Assembly: GCA_043803805.1 (NCBI GenBank)
Contig: JAZDJP010000056.1
Coordinates: forward strand, 21,559 to 85,558
Origin: JAZDJP01 sp043803805
GTDB taxonomy: Bacteria; Planctomycetota; JAZDJP01
Direction: 5' to 3'
Length of the DNA: 64,000 bases
In this document: positions 34,108 through 43,624 of the stretch, piece after piece
Numbering within the stretch: position 1 is the first letter of the stretch
Layout: every line of letters starts with the position of its first letter
The notes under the pieces: generated by a model
What the model was told of the DNA's origin: nothing
Database searches by the model: none
Seen by the model: only the letters and a program-made list of their open reading frames with translations
Made by a program: the position numbers and the translations under genes

Positions 34108-35178
34108 TTAAGGACGGCGCAGGATGTCTTCGAGCGCGTTGGTCAATGTGGCCATTTCGCGGTCCGTTCCGATGGTGATCCGAAGTTTGTCGCGGAGCCC
34201 CGGCGCCCGGAAATAACGGATCAGTATCCGGCGCGATTTCAGCGCCCGGTAGATGGTCTCCGCGGGGGGCACCGGCGGCCGGCAGGCGGCCAGGACGAAA
34301 TTGGCCTGGGATGGGAATACGGAAAATCCCAGGTTGCGGAGTTGCCGGGTGAAACGCTCCCGGGTGTTCCGGATTTTCATGATGTTGCGGCGGGCCCCGG
34401 CGGTGTCGCGGAGGGCGGCCTCCGCGCCGGCGAGCGCAATGCGGTCCATGTTGTAGGAATCCTTTACCTTGAACAGCGCACCGATGAGGGGCCGCGGGCC
34501 GATGGCGAACCCGGCCCGGAGTCCCGCCAGGGAGAACGATTTCGACAGGGTGCGCAGGACGACGACGTTGGGACATTCCCGGGCGAGGACCAGGCAGTTC
34601 TCATCGGCGAAATCCACATAGGCCTCGTCCACGACAAGGATGCCCCGGATCCGGCGGGCCAGGCGTTTCACTTCCGCGCGGGGGATGAGTGTCCCCGAGG
34701 GGGAGTTTGGATTGCACAGGATGACGAGCGGGGCCTTGGATTGAAGGAGGGTTTCCGGAAGCGAAAAATCCCGAGGGAAGGGAATTCGTTCCATCCGGAC
34801 CCGGGCGATGCGTGCCAGCGTTTCGTACAAGGTATAGGTCGGGACGGGGAACGCCACCCGGTCCCCGGGATTCACAAAGGCCTTGAAAAGCATGGCCAGA
34901 ATTTCATCGGAACCGTTTCCGACGATGACGCGGTCGGGCGTCACTCCGTAGTAACGGGCGGCGGTTTTTCGAAGCGACATGGCCTCCGGGTCGGGATAGA
35001 GGCGGAGTTTCCCGGCGGCCGCCTTCACCGCCTTCAAGATGGAAGGAAGGATTTTCGGTGAGGGCGGGTAGGGGTTTTCGTTCGTGTTGAGTTTCACGAA
35101 ACCGCGGTCCCGGGGCTGTTCCCCGGGGACGTAGGCGGTGAGGCGCCGGATGGCGGGCGGGATGAGGGATCGTGTCAT
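34108..35178 (-). CDS. hisC: Histidinol-phosphate aminotransferase
   Basis: 356 residues. PLP-dependent transaminase making histidinol phosphate. NTNENPYPPSP, GNGSDEILAM, NPNSPSGT, VVDEAYVDFA and the PLP-lysine segment TLSKSFSLAGLRAGF are present, and a C-terminal LRITIG. The ATG at 35178 overlaps the hisD stop (ATGA) with GGGGGAAA upstream, so it is preferred over the in-frame start at 35193. Confidence 0.95.
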   Translation of the reverse strand: MTRSLIPPAIRRLTAYVPGEQPRDRGFVKLNTNENPYPPSPKILPSILKAVKAAAGKLRLYPDPEAMSLRKTAARYYGVTPDRVIVGNGSDEILAMLFKAFVNPGDRVAFPVPTYTLYETLARIARVRMERIPFPRDFSLPETLLQSKAPLVILCNPNSPSGTLIPRAEVKRLARRIRGILVVDEAYVDFADENCLVLARECPNVVVLRTLSKSFSLAGLRAGFAIGPRPLIGALFKVKDSYNMDRIALAGAEAALRDTAGARRNIMKIRNTRERFTRQLRNLGFSVFPSQANFVLAACRPPVPPAETIYRALKSRRILIRYFRAPGLRDKLRITIGTDREMATLTNALEDILRRP

Positions 35179-36485
35179 GATTTCCCCCGGCAATCCCGTA
35201 TGGCCGCCGATCGGGCGTGGGCCTCGAGGCCCTCGGCCCGCGCCAGCGTCACGAGGTCATCGGCCATCGCGGCCAGCGTCCGTCCCGACGATTCGATGTC
35301 CGCCCGGCGGCGCAGGAAGTGATGGACGGAAAGGCCGCTGGCGAAGCGCGCGGTGCCGCCGGTCGGAAGGACATGGGAGGGGCCGGCGAGATAATCGCCG
35401 AGGGTCTCGGGGGTGTGGTGTCCGAGGAACACCGCCCCGGCGTTCCGTATGCGCCGGGCGATCGCCCGTGGGTTTCTCGTCATGATCTCGAGGTGCTCGG
35501 GTGCGACGGCATTGGCGAGGGCTGCGGCTTCGGCGAGGTCCTTCACGAGGAAGACGGCCCCGAAACGGGCGAGACTTGCCTCCGCCAGTTCCCGGCGGGG
35601 GAGGATGGCCAGTTGCATCTCGACGCACGCGGCGGTCTCCGTGGCGAGGAGTGGATCCGTCGTCACCAGGACCGCGGAGGCGAGGGGGTCGTGCTCGGCC
35701 TGGGCCAGGAGGTCCGCGGCGATGACATCCGGGTGGGCGGAACGGTCCGCGATGACGAGGATCTCGCTCGGGCCCGCCACCATATCGATGTCCGTTTCCC
35801 CGAAAACCTCGCGTTTGGCGAGGGCGACGTAGAGATTTCCGGGACCGACGATTTTGTCCACCCGGGGGACGGTTTTCGTTCCGAAGGCGAGCGCCCCGAT
35901 GGCCTGCGCCCCGCCAATCTTGAATACCTCGCGGATCCCGCATTCCAGAGCGGCGACGAGCACGGTATCGTTCACCCGTCCGCCGCGGGCGGGGGTCGCC
36001 AGAACGACATCGGGAACCCCGGCCACGCGGGCCGGGATGGCGCACATCACGACGGACGAGGGATAGGCGGCGCGTCCGCCGGGGGCGTAGACGGCGACGC
36101 GGGCCAGGGGTTCCTCGCGGGGGGTGATGGTCAGGCCGCCCCGTATAAAACAACGCGGCGGAACGGGGAGGATGTGGTTCTGATAGTCGCGGACATTCCG
36201 GATGGATTTTCGCAGGGCCCGCAGGAGTTTTCCCGGGATCCTTCGGCGGGCGGCCCGGAATTCCCGCCCGGTCACGGCGATCGTCCGGGGTGACGGCGGC
36301 CATCCGTCGAACCGGCGGGTGTAGCGAAAGAGGGCGGCATCGCCGTTCCTCCGGATGTCCCGGAGGATGGCGAGGACCTTCTCCCGGGCACGACCGGCCT
36401 CGCGTTCCTGAAGGGCCATGCGACCCCGGATGCGCATCAGGCGTTCGCGTCCCTCCCGGGATCGGATATCCAGCACGGGCAGCAT
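35175..36485 (-). CDS. hisD: Histidinol dehydrogenase
   Basis: About 436 residues from the ATG at 36485. Oxidises histidinol to histidine in two NAD-dependent steps using a zinc ion. VAVYAPGGRAAYPSSVVM, GVPDVVLATPARGG, GGAQAIGALAFGT, KIVGPGNLYVALAKREVFG, DMVAGPSEILVIAD, LLAQAEHDPLASAVL and the C-terminal EHLEIMT block are all clear. The ATG at 36494 overlaps the -10 element (TATAATG), so the second Met is the likelier start; it lies 7 nt after that element, suggesting a leaderless message. Confidence 0.94.
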   Translation of the reverse strand: MLPVLDIRSREGRERLMRIRGRMALQEREAGRAREKVLAILRDIRRNGDAALFRYTRRFDGWPPSPRTIAVTGREFRAARRRIPGKLLRALRKSIRNVRDYQNHILPVPPRCFIRGGLTITPREEPLARVAVYAPGGRAAYPSSVVMCAIPARVAGVPDVVLATPARGGRVNDTVLVAALECGIREVFKIGGAQAIGALAFGTKTVPRVDKIVGPGNLYVALAKREVFGETDIDMVAGPSEILVIADRSAHPDVIAADLLAQAEHDPLASAVLVTTDPLLATETAACVEMQLAILPRRELAEASLARFGAVFLVKDLAEAAALANAVAPEHLEIMTRNPRAIARRIRNAGAVFLGHHTPETLGDYLAGPSHVLPTGGTARFASGLSVHHFLRRRADIESSGRTLAAMADDLVTLARAEGLEAHARSAAIRDCRGKS

Positions 36486-36492
36486 GGCGGCC

Positions 36493-36521
36493 ATTATAAC
36501 AATGGGGGCGGCTTTTCAAAG
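36493..36521 (-). promoter_or_regulatory. Promoter of the hisD-hisC-hisB operon
   Basis: On the minus strand a consensus TATAAT occupies 36498-36493. CTTTGA (36521-36516) lies 17 nt upstream; TTGAAA at 15 nt is an alternative -35. The -10 ends 7 nt before the ATG at 36485. Confidence 0.55.
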
Positions 36522-36551
36522 CATGGCCGGCGTGATATGATGGCGGACATC

Positions 36552-38225
36552 ATGTCGGACCTTTCCCGCCACGGGGCGCTTCTCCGGTTTCCGCTCATCG
36601 GCGAGACGACGGGCTACCGGCTCTGGGTTGCCGGGACGCGGAACCGCGTCTACCAGGATTCCTTCTTCCGGGGGGATGAACCCCGCGGCATCCGTCTTCT
36701 TGCCTGCCGGAACGAAATCGTTCATGAGCAGGTCGCCCTCCGGTGCGATCATCCCGTGAAACACGTTTGCGTCGAGGCGGGGGATCTCTCTGACGGGAAG
36801 GGGAATTGTATCGGGGCGGGGCGCATCCGGTTCCGTCTGCCGGGATTTTTAATGACGGAAGAGGATGGGGTCTTCACCGCCGATGTATTGTGCGAGGGCG
36901 CCCCATTTGATTTCGAACGAAACCAGACGCGTCCCCTGTGGTTTTCGTTTTCGATTCCCGCGGACCAGACGCCGGGGGTGTACCAGGGTCGGATCCTCAT
37001 CCGCTCGGAAGGGCTTCGGGATTTCAATCTCCCGGTCGCCCTCGAGGTGGCGGAGGCCGTCCTTCCGGATCCGCGCGATTACCGGTTCCATCTCAACGTC
37101 TGGCAGGATCCTGCCGCGATCGCCCGTGGTCATGGCGTGACATGTTGGTCGGAGGACCACTGGCGGCTTCTCGACGCCTACCTGGCGGACCTGGCCCGCC
37201 ATGGCCAGAAGGCCGTCACCACGACCATCGTTCACGACCCGTGGGGAAGTCAGCAGGGTTATTCCTCCGCTTCCATGGTGGAGTGGCTGTCCGATGGGGA
37301 GTGGGCTCCCGGTCGTCCGTTCCGCTATGATTTCACGGTGTTCGACCGGTACGTCCGCGCCGCCGAAAAGGCCGGCATTGCGGGGCCCATCCACGCCTTT
37401 TCGTTGATACCTGGTCCCGGGGATCGCAGGGATTGCATCGTGGCCTATCGGGACATCCAAACGGGAGTTCGCCGCCATCTGGGGTGCATGGTCGGGGACA
37501 TCACGTTCCGCGAAATCTGGGCGGATTTTCTCCCGGCGTTCGCGGCCCATCTTCGGGATATGGGATGGTTCGATCGAGCCCATCTCGCCTTCGATGAGAA
37601 ACCCGCCGACATCATGGAGACGGCCTTCGCGATGGCGGGGGATTTTGCGCCCGGTTTCAAAATCGCCCTCGCGGCGGATTCGGACAGCTCCTTTTTTGAC
37701 AAAACGGACGATTTCAGCTGTTTGATTCCAGCCGCCGCGGATGTGCGGTTCCTCGCGCGGCCCGATGCCCGCCGTCTGGCCAAACGCCGGGCGGAGGGGC
37801 GCCTTACGACCGCCTATGTCTGCTGTCATCCGCCGTCGCCCAATACATTCCTGTTCTCGCCGCTCGCGGAGTCGCGGCTCCTGCCGTGGCTGGCTTGGGA
37901 TCACGGGTATGACGGTTTTCTCCGGTGGGCCTACGCCACGTGGCCGGATGATTTGTGGACGCGCCCGAAGTTCCGGTGGCCGACAGGGGACATGTTCCTC
38001 GTTTATCCGGGGAAAGAGGGGCCTCTGGCCAGTATGCGATGGGAGATGCTTCACCAGGGCATTCAGGACGTCGAATTGATTCGGTTGTTTAAAGATCGGG
38101 CCGCGTCGGTCGGCCGCACGGAAGACGCCGCGCGTGCGCTGGGCGAGGCGTCCGCTCTCGCGCTGGGGGAGCGGGAATTCGATCGCGCCCGGGTGCGGGT
38201 GATGGCGGAATTGGCGAAGATGTGA
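36552..38225 (+). CDS. DUF4091 (GH123-like) protein
   Basis: About 557 residues. The N-terminal beta region (IPADQTPGVYQGRILIRSEG) is typical of the sandwich preceding the GH123-type barrel. The barrel holds HLAFDEKPADIMETAFAMA, where the adjacent acidic residues fit a DE catalytic pair. The C-terminal end has the DUF4091 signature YPGKEGPLASMRWEMLHQGI with ELIRLFKD. Distant GH123 relatives are beta-N-acetylgalactosaminidases; the substrate here is unknown. There is no signal peptide. The start is ambiguous (ATG 36537, 36540 or 36552); a TATGAT at 36536-36541 favours 36552. It is convergent with the MFS-WD40 pair. Confidence 0.82.
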   Translation: MSDLSRHGALLRFPLIGETTGYRLWVAGTRNRVYQDSFFRGDEPRGIRLLACRNEIVHEQVALRCDHPVKHVCVEAGDLSDGKGNCIGAGRIRFRLPGFLMTEEDGVFTADVLCEGAPFDFERNQTRPLWFSFSIPADQTPGVYQGRILIRSEGLRDFNLPVALEVAEAVLPDPRDYRFHLNVWQDPAAIARGHGVTCWSEDHWRLLDAYLADLARHGQKAVTTTIVHDPWGSQQGYSSASMVEWLSDGEWAPGRPFRYDFTVFDRYVRAAEKAGIAGPIHAFSLIPGPGDRRDCIVAYRDIQTGVRRHLGCMVGDITFREIWADFLPAFAAHLRDMGWFDRAHLAFDEKPADIMETAFAMAGDFAPGFKIALAADSDSSFFDKTDDFSCLIPAAADVRFLARPDARRLAKRRAEGRLTTAYVCCHPPSPNTFLFSPLAESRLLPWLAWDHGYDGFLRWAYATWPDDLWTRPKFRWPTGDMFLVYPGKEGPLASMRWEMLHQGIQDVELIRLFKDRAASVGRTEDAARALGEASALALGEREFDRARVRVMAELAKM

Positions 38226-38251
38226 AGTCGTCAGTTCGCCGGGAAGACGGT

Positions 38252-40912
38252 TCAGGTTTCGGGAGCGACGTACTTTTCCCCGCCCATTTTCTTCCAGCAA
38301 CGATACAACAGAAACAGGCAGTATAGGTTGGCGAGGCCGAACAGCCCCTTCCACAAATAGACGTAGCGGTAGTTGTCCGTCAGCAGGGTGTTGACCGTCA
38401 GCCAGTCCACGAAAAGCGCCCCCGGCAATCCGATCACGATCCGCATGGTCTGGCGGACCAGCGCCGCCGCGGAACAAAACTGCCCGTATTTCGCCCGGGG
38501 GAATATGGCGATGAGGAAGGGGATGCCCACGGCGGTCTCCAGACCGGTGAACGGCATGCGAAGCGCATCGAGCCACAACAAGGAAAAGTACCCCTGTATG
38601 GCGAAGAAACAAAGGAAGAACATCGGCGTGAGAAAGATGTAGTTGAACAAGTGGACGCGGACCGGGTGGAAGCGGTCCACCATGGCCCCCATGGGGTATG
38701 ACAGGAGGATGCCGATAAGCGTGAAGAAGCTGCCGATGCGGCCTGCCTTGAAGAAGCTGATTCCCTCGTCAATGTTCCATACGTGAAGTTTGCCTTTGTC
38801 GCTCGCGTTGATCAGGATCGGGCCTTCCGATTCGAAGGCCATGCCGGTCACCGCGGTTGTATAACCCGACAATGTCTTGTGCGATTGGTCGGTCGCGGTG
38901 AGAAACTTGTTGGAACCGAATCCGGCGGGGTCCCACAAACGGACGCTGCCGTCGAGACTCGCGCTCAGAATCATCCGGATGTCATGTTTGTAACGGACGT
39001 TGGAAATGGCTTTTTTGTGGCCGACCAGGTTCCATACCAGCCGACCGTCGGCGGCATCCCAGACGCGCACCTTCGAGTTGATGTAATCGTTCCTGCCGTC
39101 GCGTCCGCCCGAGATCACCCACCGGTCCTCCCCGACGATCCGGCTGGGAATCCGGTAGGCCGGCAGGTACAGTGATTCCCGGGTGAATATGTCCTTGAAG
39201 TAGTCCGGAATGAACCGGACGAGATGGATCAGGAATCCGGGGCGTTCCTTTTTGGGAAGGACGATTCTTTCCACGGCGGGGGAAAATGCCACGGTGTACA
39301 CGGGGCCCATCGGATCCTTTGCCGGATCGGGTGTTTTATCAATCACCCGGAGGGATGTCCCCTCCGCGACGTTCCAGATGATGATCTTGCAGTCCATGCC
39401 TCCGGAAACGAGCCGAGAGCCGTCGGAGGAAAATCCGACGGAGTTCACCTGGCCCGTATGTCCGGTGAGCGTGTTCAGGCACTTTTCGGAAGTGATATCC
39501 CAGATCCGGACGGTTCCGTCCGCTCCCGCGGAGGCGAGTCGGTTTCCATCCGGCGAGAACTCGAGCGCCACGACGGGGCCGACGTGTCCGGGAAGCGTCT
39601 TTGCGCCCCGACTTTCGGAAATGACATGGGTTGTGATGGTTCCCGTGGACGTTCCGCTGGCGGCGAGTTTTCCATCGGGGCTCATGGCCACGCATCGGAT
39701 GGCATCTTCTGATGTGGACAAGTCGCGCACATGTTCAAGTGTGTTCTTCTCCGTTTTCCGCCATGCCTTGAGGGTGCCGTCGGGCCCTCCGGAAACCGCC
39801 ATTTTCCCGTCTGATCCACACGACACGCGGGTGCCGAAATGATTCTTAAGAAAGGCGGGAATGCCATCGGCATCCTTCCCGGGGGCGTGCCCCGGCGGCG
39901 GTTTCGCCGTCTTTCCCGTGCCGGCGGATTCCTCCCCATGGGCGACAATGCCGGACTGGTGTTTTCCCAGATGAAGGGTGAAGACGCTGGACATCTTCGG
40001 GCCGTTGACGATGACCCCCATCGCCGCGGAAAGGTACATCAAAATATAGATGGGATGGGTGAAGCATTCCCGGAAGTAGATTTTGGTTTGAGACCATTTG
40101 CTCGTCTTTTTGGTGACGTCCGTGACGGGGGGGTATTCCCCTTCCTTGACCCGCCAGCACATGAGGCCGAATCCGACGAAATACAGGACGGCCACGCCGA
40201 TGTGGAACCATTTGAAATGCGTCAGGTAGTATTCGCTTAAAAACACCCCGAGGAACCAACCCTTGATGCCTCCGATGATGCGGCACCACGCGAAGAACCG
40301 CCCGGTTAATTTGGGGGGGACGACGTCCGCGAACAAGTAATAATAAACGGTGCCGACGAACTCGTTGAATACGGTGAATCCGATGGTCAGGACCCCGATC
40401 GCGATCATGGCCACGAGAAAGGCGTGCCTGGGGTCCACCAGAGTTTTGACATAGGCGATCACTTCGTCGGTAAAGCCCAGTCCGATCGCGAAGGCGCAGA
40501 GGAGCGGCATGGTGAACAACATATAGGGGATGCGGCGTCCCAATCGGCTGCGACAGCGGTCGGATTTGAAACTGATGATCGGTCCCAGGACGATGCCGAT
40601 GGTGTTGGGAACGAGGACGAACAGAAAATACACCATCGTGTTGCTAAGCCGGTAGTTGTCCTGGAGATAGGTGGTGATGACGTCCGCGCCGCCGAAGCTC
40701 TCGAAAAGGCTGAAACACACATCGCCCCAGATGAGCCAGCTGAACAGGACGAAAAGCCCGGCCTTGGTGTACTGGAGCGTTCCGCACCGGTACCGGTCAT
40801 CCGCCTCCACCGGCGGATTGGGAGGCGCCGGGGGAGGAGCGCCGGGGGACTTCCCTTGCGGGGAAGAATCCGGGATCGGTTCGCCGCCGTCGGGTGGTTT
40901 TGTCTCGGCCAT
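38252..40912 (-). CDS. MFS transporter with a seven-bladed WD40 propeller inserted between TM7 and TM8 (paralogue A)
   Basis: 886 residues. A Pro-rich N-tail (5-37) precedes TM1 (about 50-70) and TM2 (92-115). Motif A is SDRCRSRLGRRIPY (117-130). TM3-TM7 follow up to about 306, with a sugar-symporter (GPH-like) flavour. After FTLHLGKHQS the chain leaves the membrane into a linker and a WD40 region (about 357-717). Seven blades are visible, e.g. SPDGNRLASAGADGTVRIWD and SSDGSRLVSGGMDCKIIIWN. TM8 resumes at about 724, with a second motif-A-like VDRFHPVR after it, then TM9-TM12. The parity of the motif-A loops places the propeller outside the cytoplasm. It is separated by 3 nt from its upstream paralogue. 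Transport substrate and propeller ligand are unknown; a transceptor role is inferred. Confidence 0.85.
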   Translation of the reverse strand: MAETKPPDGGEPIPDSSPQGKSPGAPPPAPPNPPVEADDRYRCGTLQYTKAGLFVLFSWLIWGDVCFSLFESFGGADVITTYLQDNYRLSNTMVYFLFVLVPNTIGIVLGPIISFKSDRCRSRLGRRIPYMLFTMPLLCAFAIGLGFTDEVIAYVKTLVDPRHAFLVAMIAIGVLTIGFTVFNEFVGTVYYYLFADVVPPKLTGRFFAWCRIIGGIKGWFLGVFLSEYYLTHFKWFHIGVAVLYFVGFGLMCWRVKEGEYPPVTDVTKKTSKWSQTKIYFRECFTHPIYILMYLSAAMGVIVNGPKMSSVFTLHLGKHQSGIVAHGEESAGTGKTAKPPPGHAPGKDADGIPAFLKNHFGTRVSCGSDGKMAVSGGPDGTLKAWRKTEKNTLEHVRDLSTSEDAIRCVAMSPDGKLAASGTSTGTITTHVISESRGAKTLPGHVGPVVALEFSPDGNRLASAGADGTVRIWDITSEKCLNTLTGHTGQVNSVGFSSDGSRLVSGGMDCKIIIWNVAEGTSLRVIDKTPDPAKDPMGPVYTVAFSPAVERIVLPKKERPGFLIHLVRFIPDYFKDIFTRESLYLPAYRIPSRIVGEDRWVISGGRDGRNDYINSKVRVWDAADGRLVWNLVGHKKAISNVRYKHDIRMILSASLDGSVRLWDPAGFGSNKFLTATDQSHKTLSGYTTAVTGMAFESEGPILINASDKGKLHVWNIDEGISFFKAGRIGSFFTLIGILLSYPMGAMVDRFHPVRVHLFNYIFLTPMFFLCFFAIQGYFSLLWLDALRMPFTGLETAVGIPFLIAIFPRAKYGQFCSAAALVRQTMRIVIGLPGALFVDWLTVNTLLTDNYRYVYLWKGLFGLANLYCLFLLYRCWKKMGGEKYVAPET

Positions 40913-40915
40913 TGC

Positions 40916-43546
40916 TTACGTTTCCGGCGGGACGTATTTTTCGCCGCCCATCTTCTTCCAGTAATAGTATATTCCAAACAGGGGGAACAGTCGCAATAGG
41001 GATATATATCCTTTGATCAGAAAACTATAGCGGTAGGCGTCCGTGTCGTAGGAGGAGGCCGTCAGCACGTCCATGACGTAGGCGCCAACGAGAACGAATG
41101 TCGAACCGACCAATTGACTGACGAGCGCGTTCGCGGAACAAAATTGGCCGTATTTGCCTCGTGGAAACAGCATGATCGACACCGGCAGGCCCGCGATCCC
41201 CGCCAAAATGCCAAACGGCATCTGAAACATATCGATCAAATTTCGCGATGCGAAATCATGGACCCAATAGTAGCTGAAAAACAAAAAGGGGATTGAAATG
41301 ACCGACATCAAAAGTGTTACTCGAAGCGCGTTGAAATGGTCCAAAAGCATCCCGAGAGGGAAGAGAAGGAGCATGCTGATAATCGCCCAGAAACTGCCGC
41401 TGATGCCGCCCTTTTTGAGGCTGATGCCCTGATCAATATCCCACACGTGAAGCGTCCCGTTTTTTTGTTTTACCTCATCACGCGACTTTCCCTTGGTCAC
41501 ATGATTGTCGCTCACGCTGACCATCATCGAGCCTTTTCCCGCGCACGCGATCCCCGTTACCACGCGGGTATAACCCGAAAACGACTTGAAGGATTGATCG
41601 GTCGCCGTTTTGCTGATGTCCCACGGTTGCCATAGCCGGATGCTTTGATCCCGACTGCCGCTCAAAACCGAACGAATTTCCGGTTTGTAAACGATGCTCG
41701 TGATCGTTTGTTTGTGCCCTTTGAGTTTCTGGATCAGTTTTCCTTCGCTTATATCCCAGATCCGAAGAAGGGCGTTGAAATTGTCCGTTTCGCCATCCCG
41801 TCCTCCGGAGACGATCCATAAATCATCGCCCACCACGCGACTTGTTTCATCCGGGGGGGTGTCGTACAGGGATTCATTGACAAACGCCTGGACGAAATAC
41901 CACTTCACCAGCAACCATCCGCTATTAAAGATTCCGGTTTTCTTCTTTTCGTGGGAGGGGATCGTTTCCAATTTTGGCGCGAAGCAGACGGCGTAAACGG
42001 CCTTCGTCACGCCGGGCGCGGGTTTGCCCTCCGCGTCCGTCGCGCTTTCCTCCAAGACCGCCAGGCGGGCGCCCGTTGCCGCGTCCCAGAGGATGATTTT
42101 CCTGTCCGAACCGCCGGAGGCGATTTTATCGCCCTTCGATGAGAACGAGACGCAATTCACCGCATCCTCATGCCCTTGAAGGGCGTGAAGAAGTGTTCCG
42201 TTTCGCAAATCCCACAGGCGTACGATCTTGTCCGCGCCGGCGGAGGCGATTCGCGATCCATCATTTGAGAGCGCGATGCCGCGTACGTCGCCCTCGTGGC
42301 CGGAAAGGCGATTCAGGCACGTCCCGGTTTCCATATCCCATACCTCGACGAGTCCCTTCGTTGTGCCCGAGACCGCCGTCTTGCCGTCGGAGGTCACAGC
42401 GACCGAAAGTATGCCTCCTCCCGCTCCCTTGAAAGGAGGCCTGTCCGGTTCGATTTTCCTGTCGACGGCATTCCATTTCCAAAGCGCGACACAACCATCC
42501 TGCCCGCCGGTGACAAAGCGCTTGCCATCCGGTGTCATGGCGACCGCGCTGGCCACGCCGGCATGCGCGGTAACGCGACCTTGGTGCTGGCCGAGGTGAA
42601 GCGGGAAGACGCCGGCAAGCCTGATGCCGTTGCCGGTCATGACGATGGCCGTCGACAGGTACATCATGATGTAGATGGGGTGCGTGAAGCATTCCCTGAA
42701 ATAGAGTTTCACTTTGTCGGCGAAAGGGGTCCCCTTTTTCACGTCCTCGACGGGAGGGTAACGCCCTTCCTTGACGCGCCAGCACATGAGTCCAAAGCCG
42801 ACGAAGTAAATGATGGCGATCCCCACATGAATGGCCTTCATGTGCGTCAGGGCGTAGGGGGCGATTGTGAGGTTGGCGATAAATCCCGCCATCCGCGTGA
42901 AGAGTTGAAACAGGGACGAGAATCGGCCCATAAAGCGCGGCGGCACGACGTCGGCGAACAGGTACCAATAGACCGTTCCCACAAACTCGTTGAAGAATGA
43001 GAAGCCGACGATGAGAAAGCCGATGAGAATCATCGAGGCCATGAACGGTGAAATCCAGGAATCCGCATTGAGGCGCAATTTGCACAGGGTCATGATGTCG
43101 TCGGAATAACCGATCCCGACGGCAAAGAGGCAGAGAAACGGCGCCGTGAAAAGCATGTAGGGGATTCGGCGGCCGAAGCGGCTTCGGCACCGGTCGGATT
43201 GAAAACTGATGATGGGGGTCATCACCACCCCGATGATTTTGGGTATCGTGGTGAGGAGAAGGGCGATGATGATGTTGTTGACGTGATAGTTGTCCTGAAG
43301 ATAAAGCCCGAGGATGTCGGGACCGCCGTTCGATTCGAAAAGCTGGAAACACAAATCGCCCCAGAGCAACCAGCTGAATACGGAGAAGAGCCCCATCTTG
43401 GTGTATTGCAGGGACCCGCATCGGTATTTGTCGTCTATTTCCGCCGGCGGATTGGGCGGCGGTGGGGGGACGGCGCCGGGAGGATTCCCTTGCTTGGAAG
43501 AATCCGGAGTCGGTTCGCCGCCGCCGGGTGGTTTGGATTCGGTCAT
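40916..43546 (-). CDS. MFS transporter with a seven-bladed WD40 propeller inserted between TM7 and TM8 (paralogue B)
   Basis: 876 residues, same architecture as paralogue A. Pro-rich N-tail (7-34), TM1 about 50-70, motif A SDRCRSRFGRRIPY (117-130), TM7 about 290-309, propeller about 328-708, TM8 from about 717, then LDHFNALRV and TM9-TM12. The seven blades include SNDGSRIASAGADKIVRLWD and SSKGDKIASGGSDRKIILWD. Blade 5 has an insert of about 45 residues with a hydrophobic helix (SGWLLVKWYFVQAFVNESLY). Both copies end with KKMGGEKYV-PPET-like residues. It lies directly downstream of transketolase on the same strand. The two proteins are clearly diverged but collinear along their whole length, so the fusion predates the duplication. 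Confidence 0.85.
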   Translation of the reverse strand: MTESKPPGGGEPTPDSSKQGNPPGAVPPPPPNPPAEIDDKYRCGSLQYTKMGLFSVFSWLLWGDLCFQLFESNGGPDILGLYLQDNYHVNNIIIALLLTTIPKIIGVVMTPIISFQSDRCRSRFGRRIPYMLFTAPFLCLFAVGIGYSDDIMTLCKLRLNADSWISPFMASMILIGFLIVGFSFFNEFVGTVYWYLFADVVPPRFMGRFSSLFQLFTRMAGFIANLTIAPYALTHMKAIHVGIAIIYFVGFGLMCWRVKEGRYPPVEDVKKGTPFADKVKLYFRECFTHPIYIMMYLSTAIVMTGNGIRLAGVFPLHLGQHQGRVTAHAGVASAVAMTPDGKRFVTGGQDGCVALWKWNAVDRKIEPDRPPFKGAGGGILSVAVTSDGKTAVSGTTKGLVEVWDMETGTCLNRLSGHEGDVRGIALSNDGSRIASAGADKIVRLWDLRNGTLLHALQGHEDAVNCVSFSSKGDKIASGGSDRKIILWDAATGARLAVLEESATDAEGKPAPGVTKAVYAVCFAPKLETIPSHEKKKTGIFNSGWLLVKWYFVQAFVNESLYDTPPDETSRVVGDDLWIVSGGRDGETDNFNALLRIWDISEGKLIQKLKGHKQTITSIVYKPEIRSVLSGSRDQSIRLWQPWDISKTATDQSFKSFSGYTRVVTGIACAGKGSMMVSVSDNHVTKGKSRDEVKQKNGTLHVWDIDQGISLKKGGISGSFWAIISMLLLFPLGMLLDHFNALRVTLLMSVISIPFLFFSYYWVHDFASRNLIDMFQMPFGILAGIAGLPVSIMLFPRGKYGQFCSANALVSQLVGSTFVLVGAYVMDVLTASSYDTDAYRYSFLIKGYISLLRLFPLFGIYYYWKKMGGEKYVPPET

Positions 43547-43579
43547 CGCTTGGTGCGGAATCCGATTAAGCCCATGGAC

Positions 43580-43608
43580 AGGCTAGTGAATCACCGACAA
43601 AAGTTCAA
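43580..43608 (-). promoter_or_regulatory. Weak candidate promoter of the MFS-WD40 pair
   Basis: On the minus strand TTGAAC (43608-43603), 17-nt spacer, TAGCCT (43585-43580), 33 nt before the ATG at 43546. Read-through from transketolase is equally possible. Confidence 0.3.
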
Positions 43609-43624
43609 CATATTTTCATCTCTC

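Noticed and set aside
38228..38251. Terminator between the first DUF4091 gene and MFS-WD40 A
   Set aside because: Only about 26 nt separate the convergent genes and no stable GC hairpin with a T-run is present.
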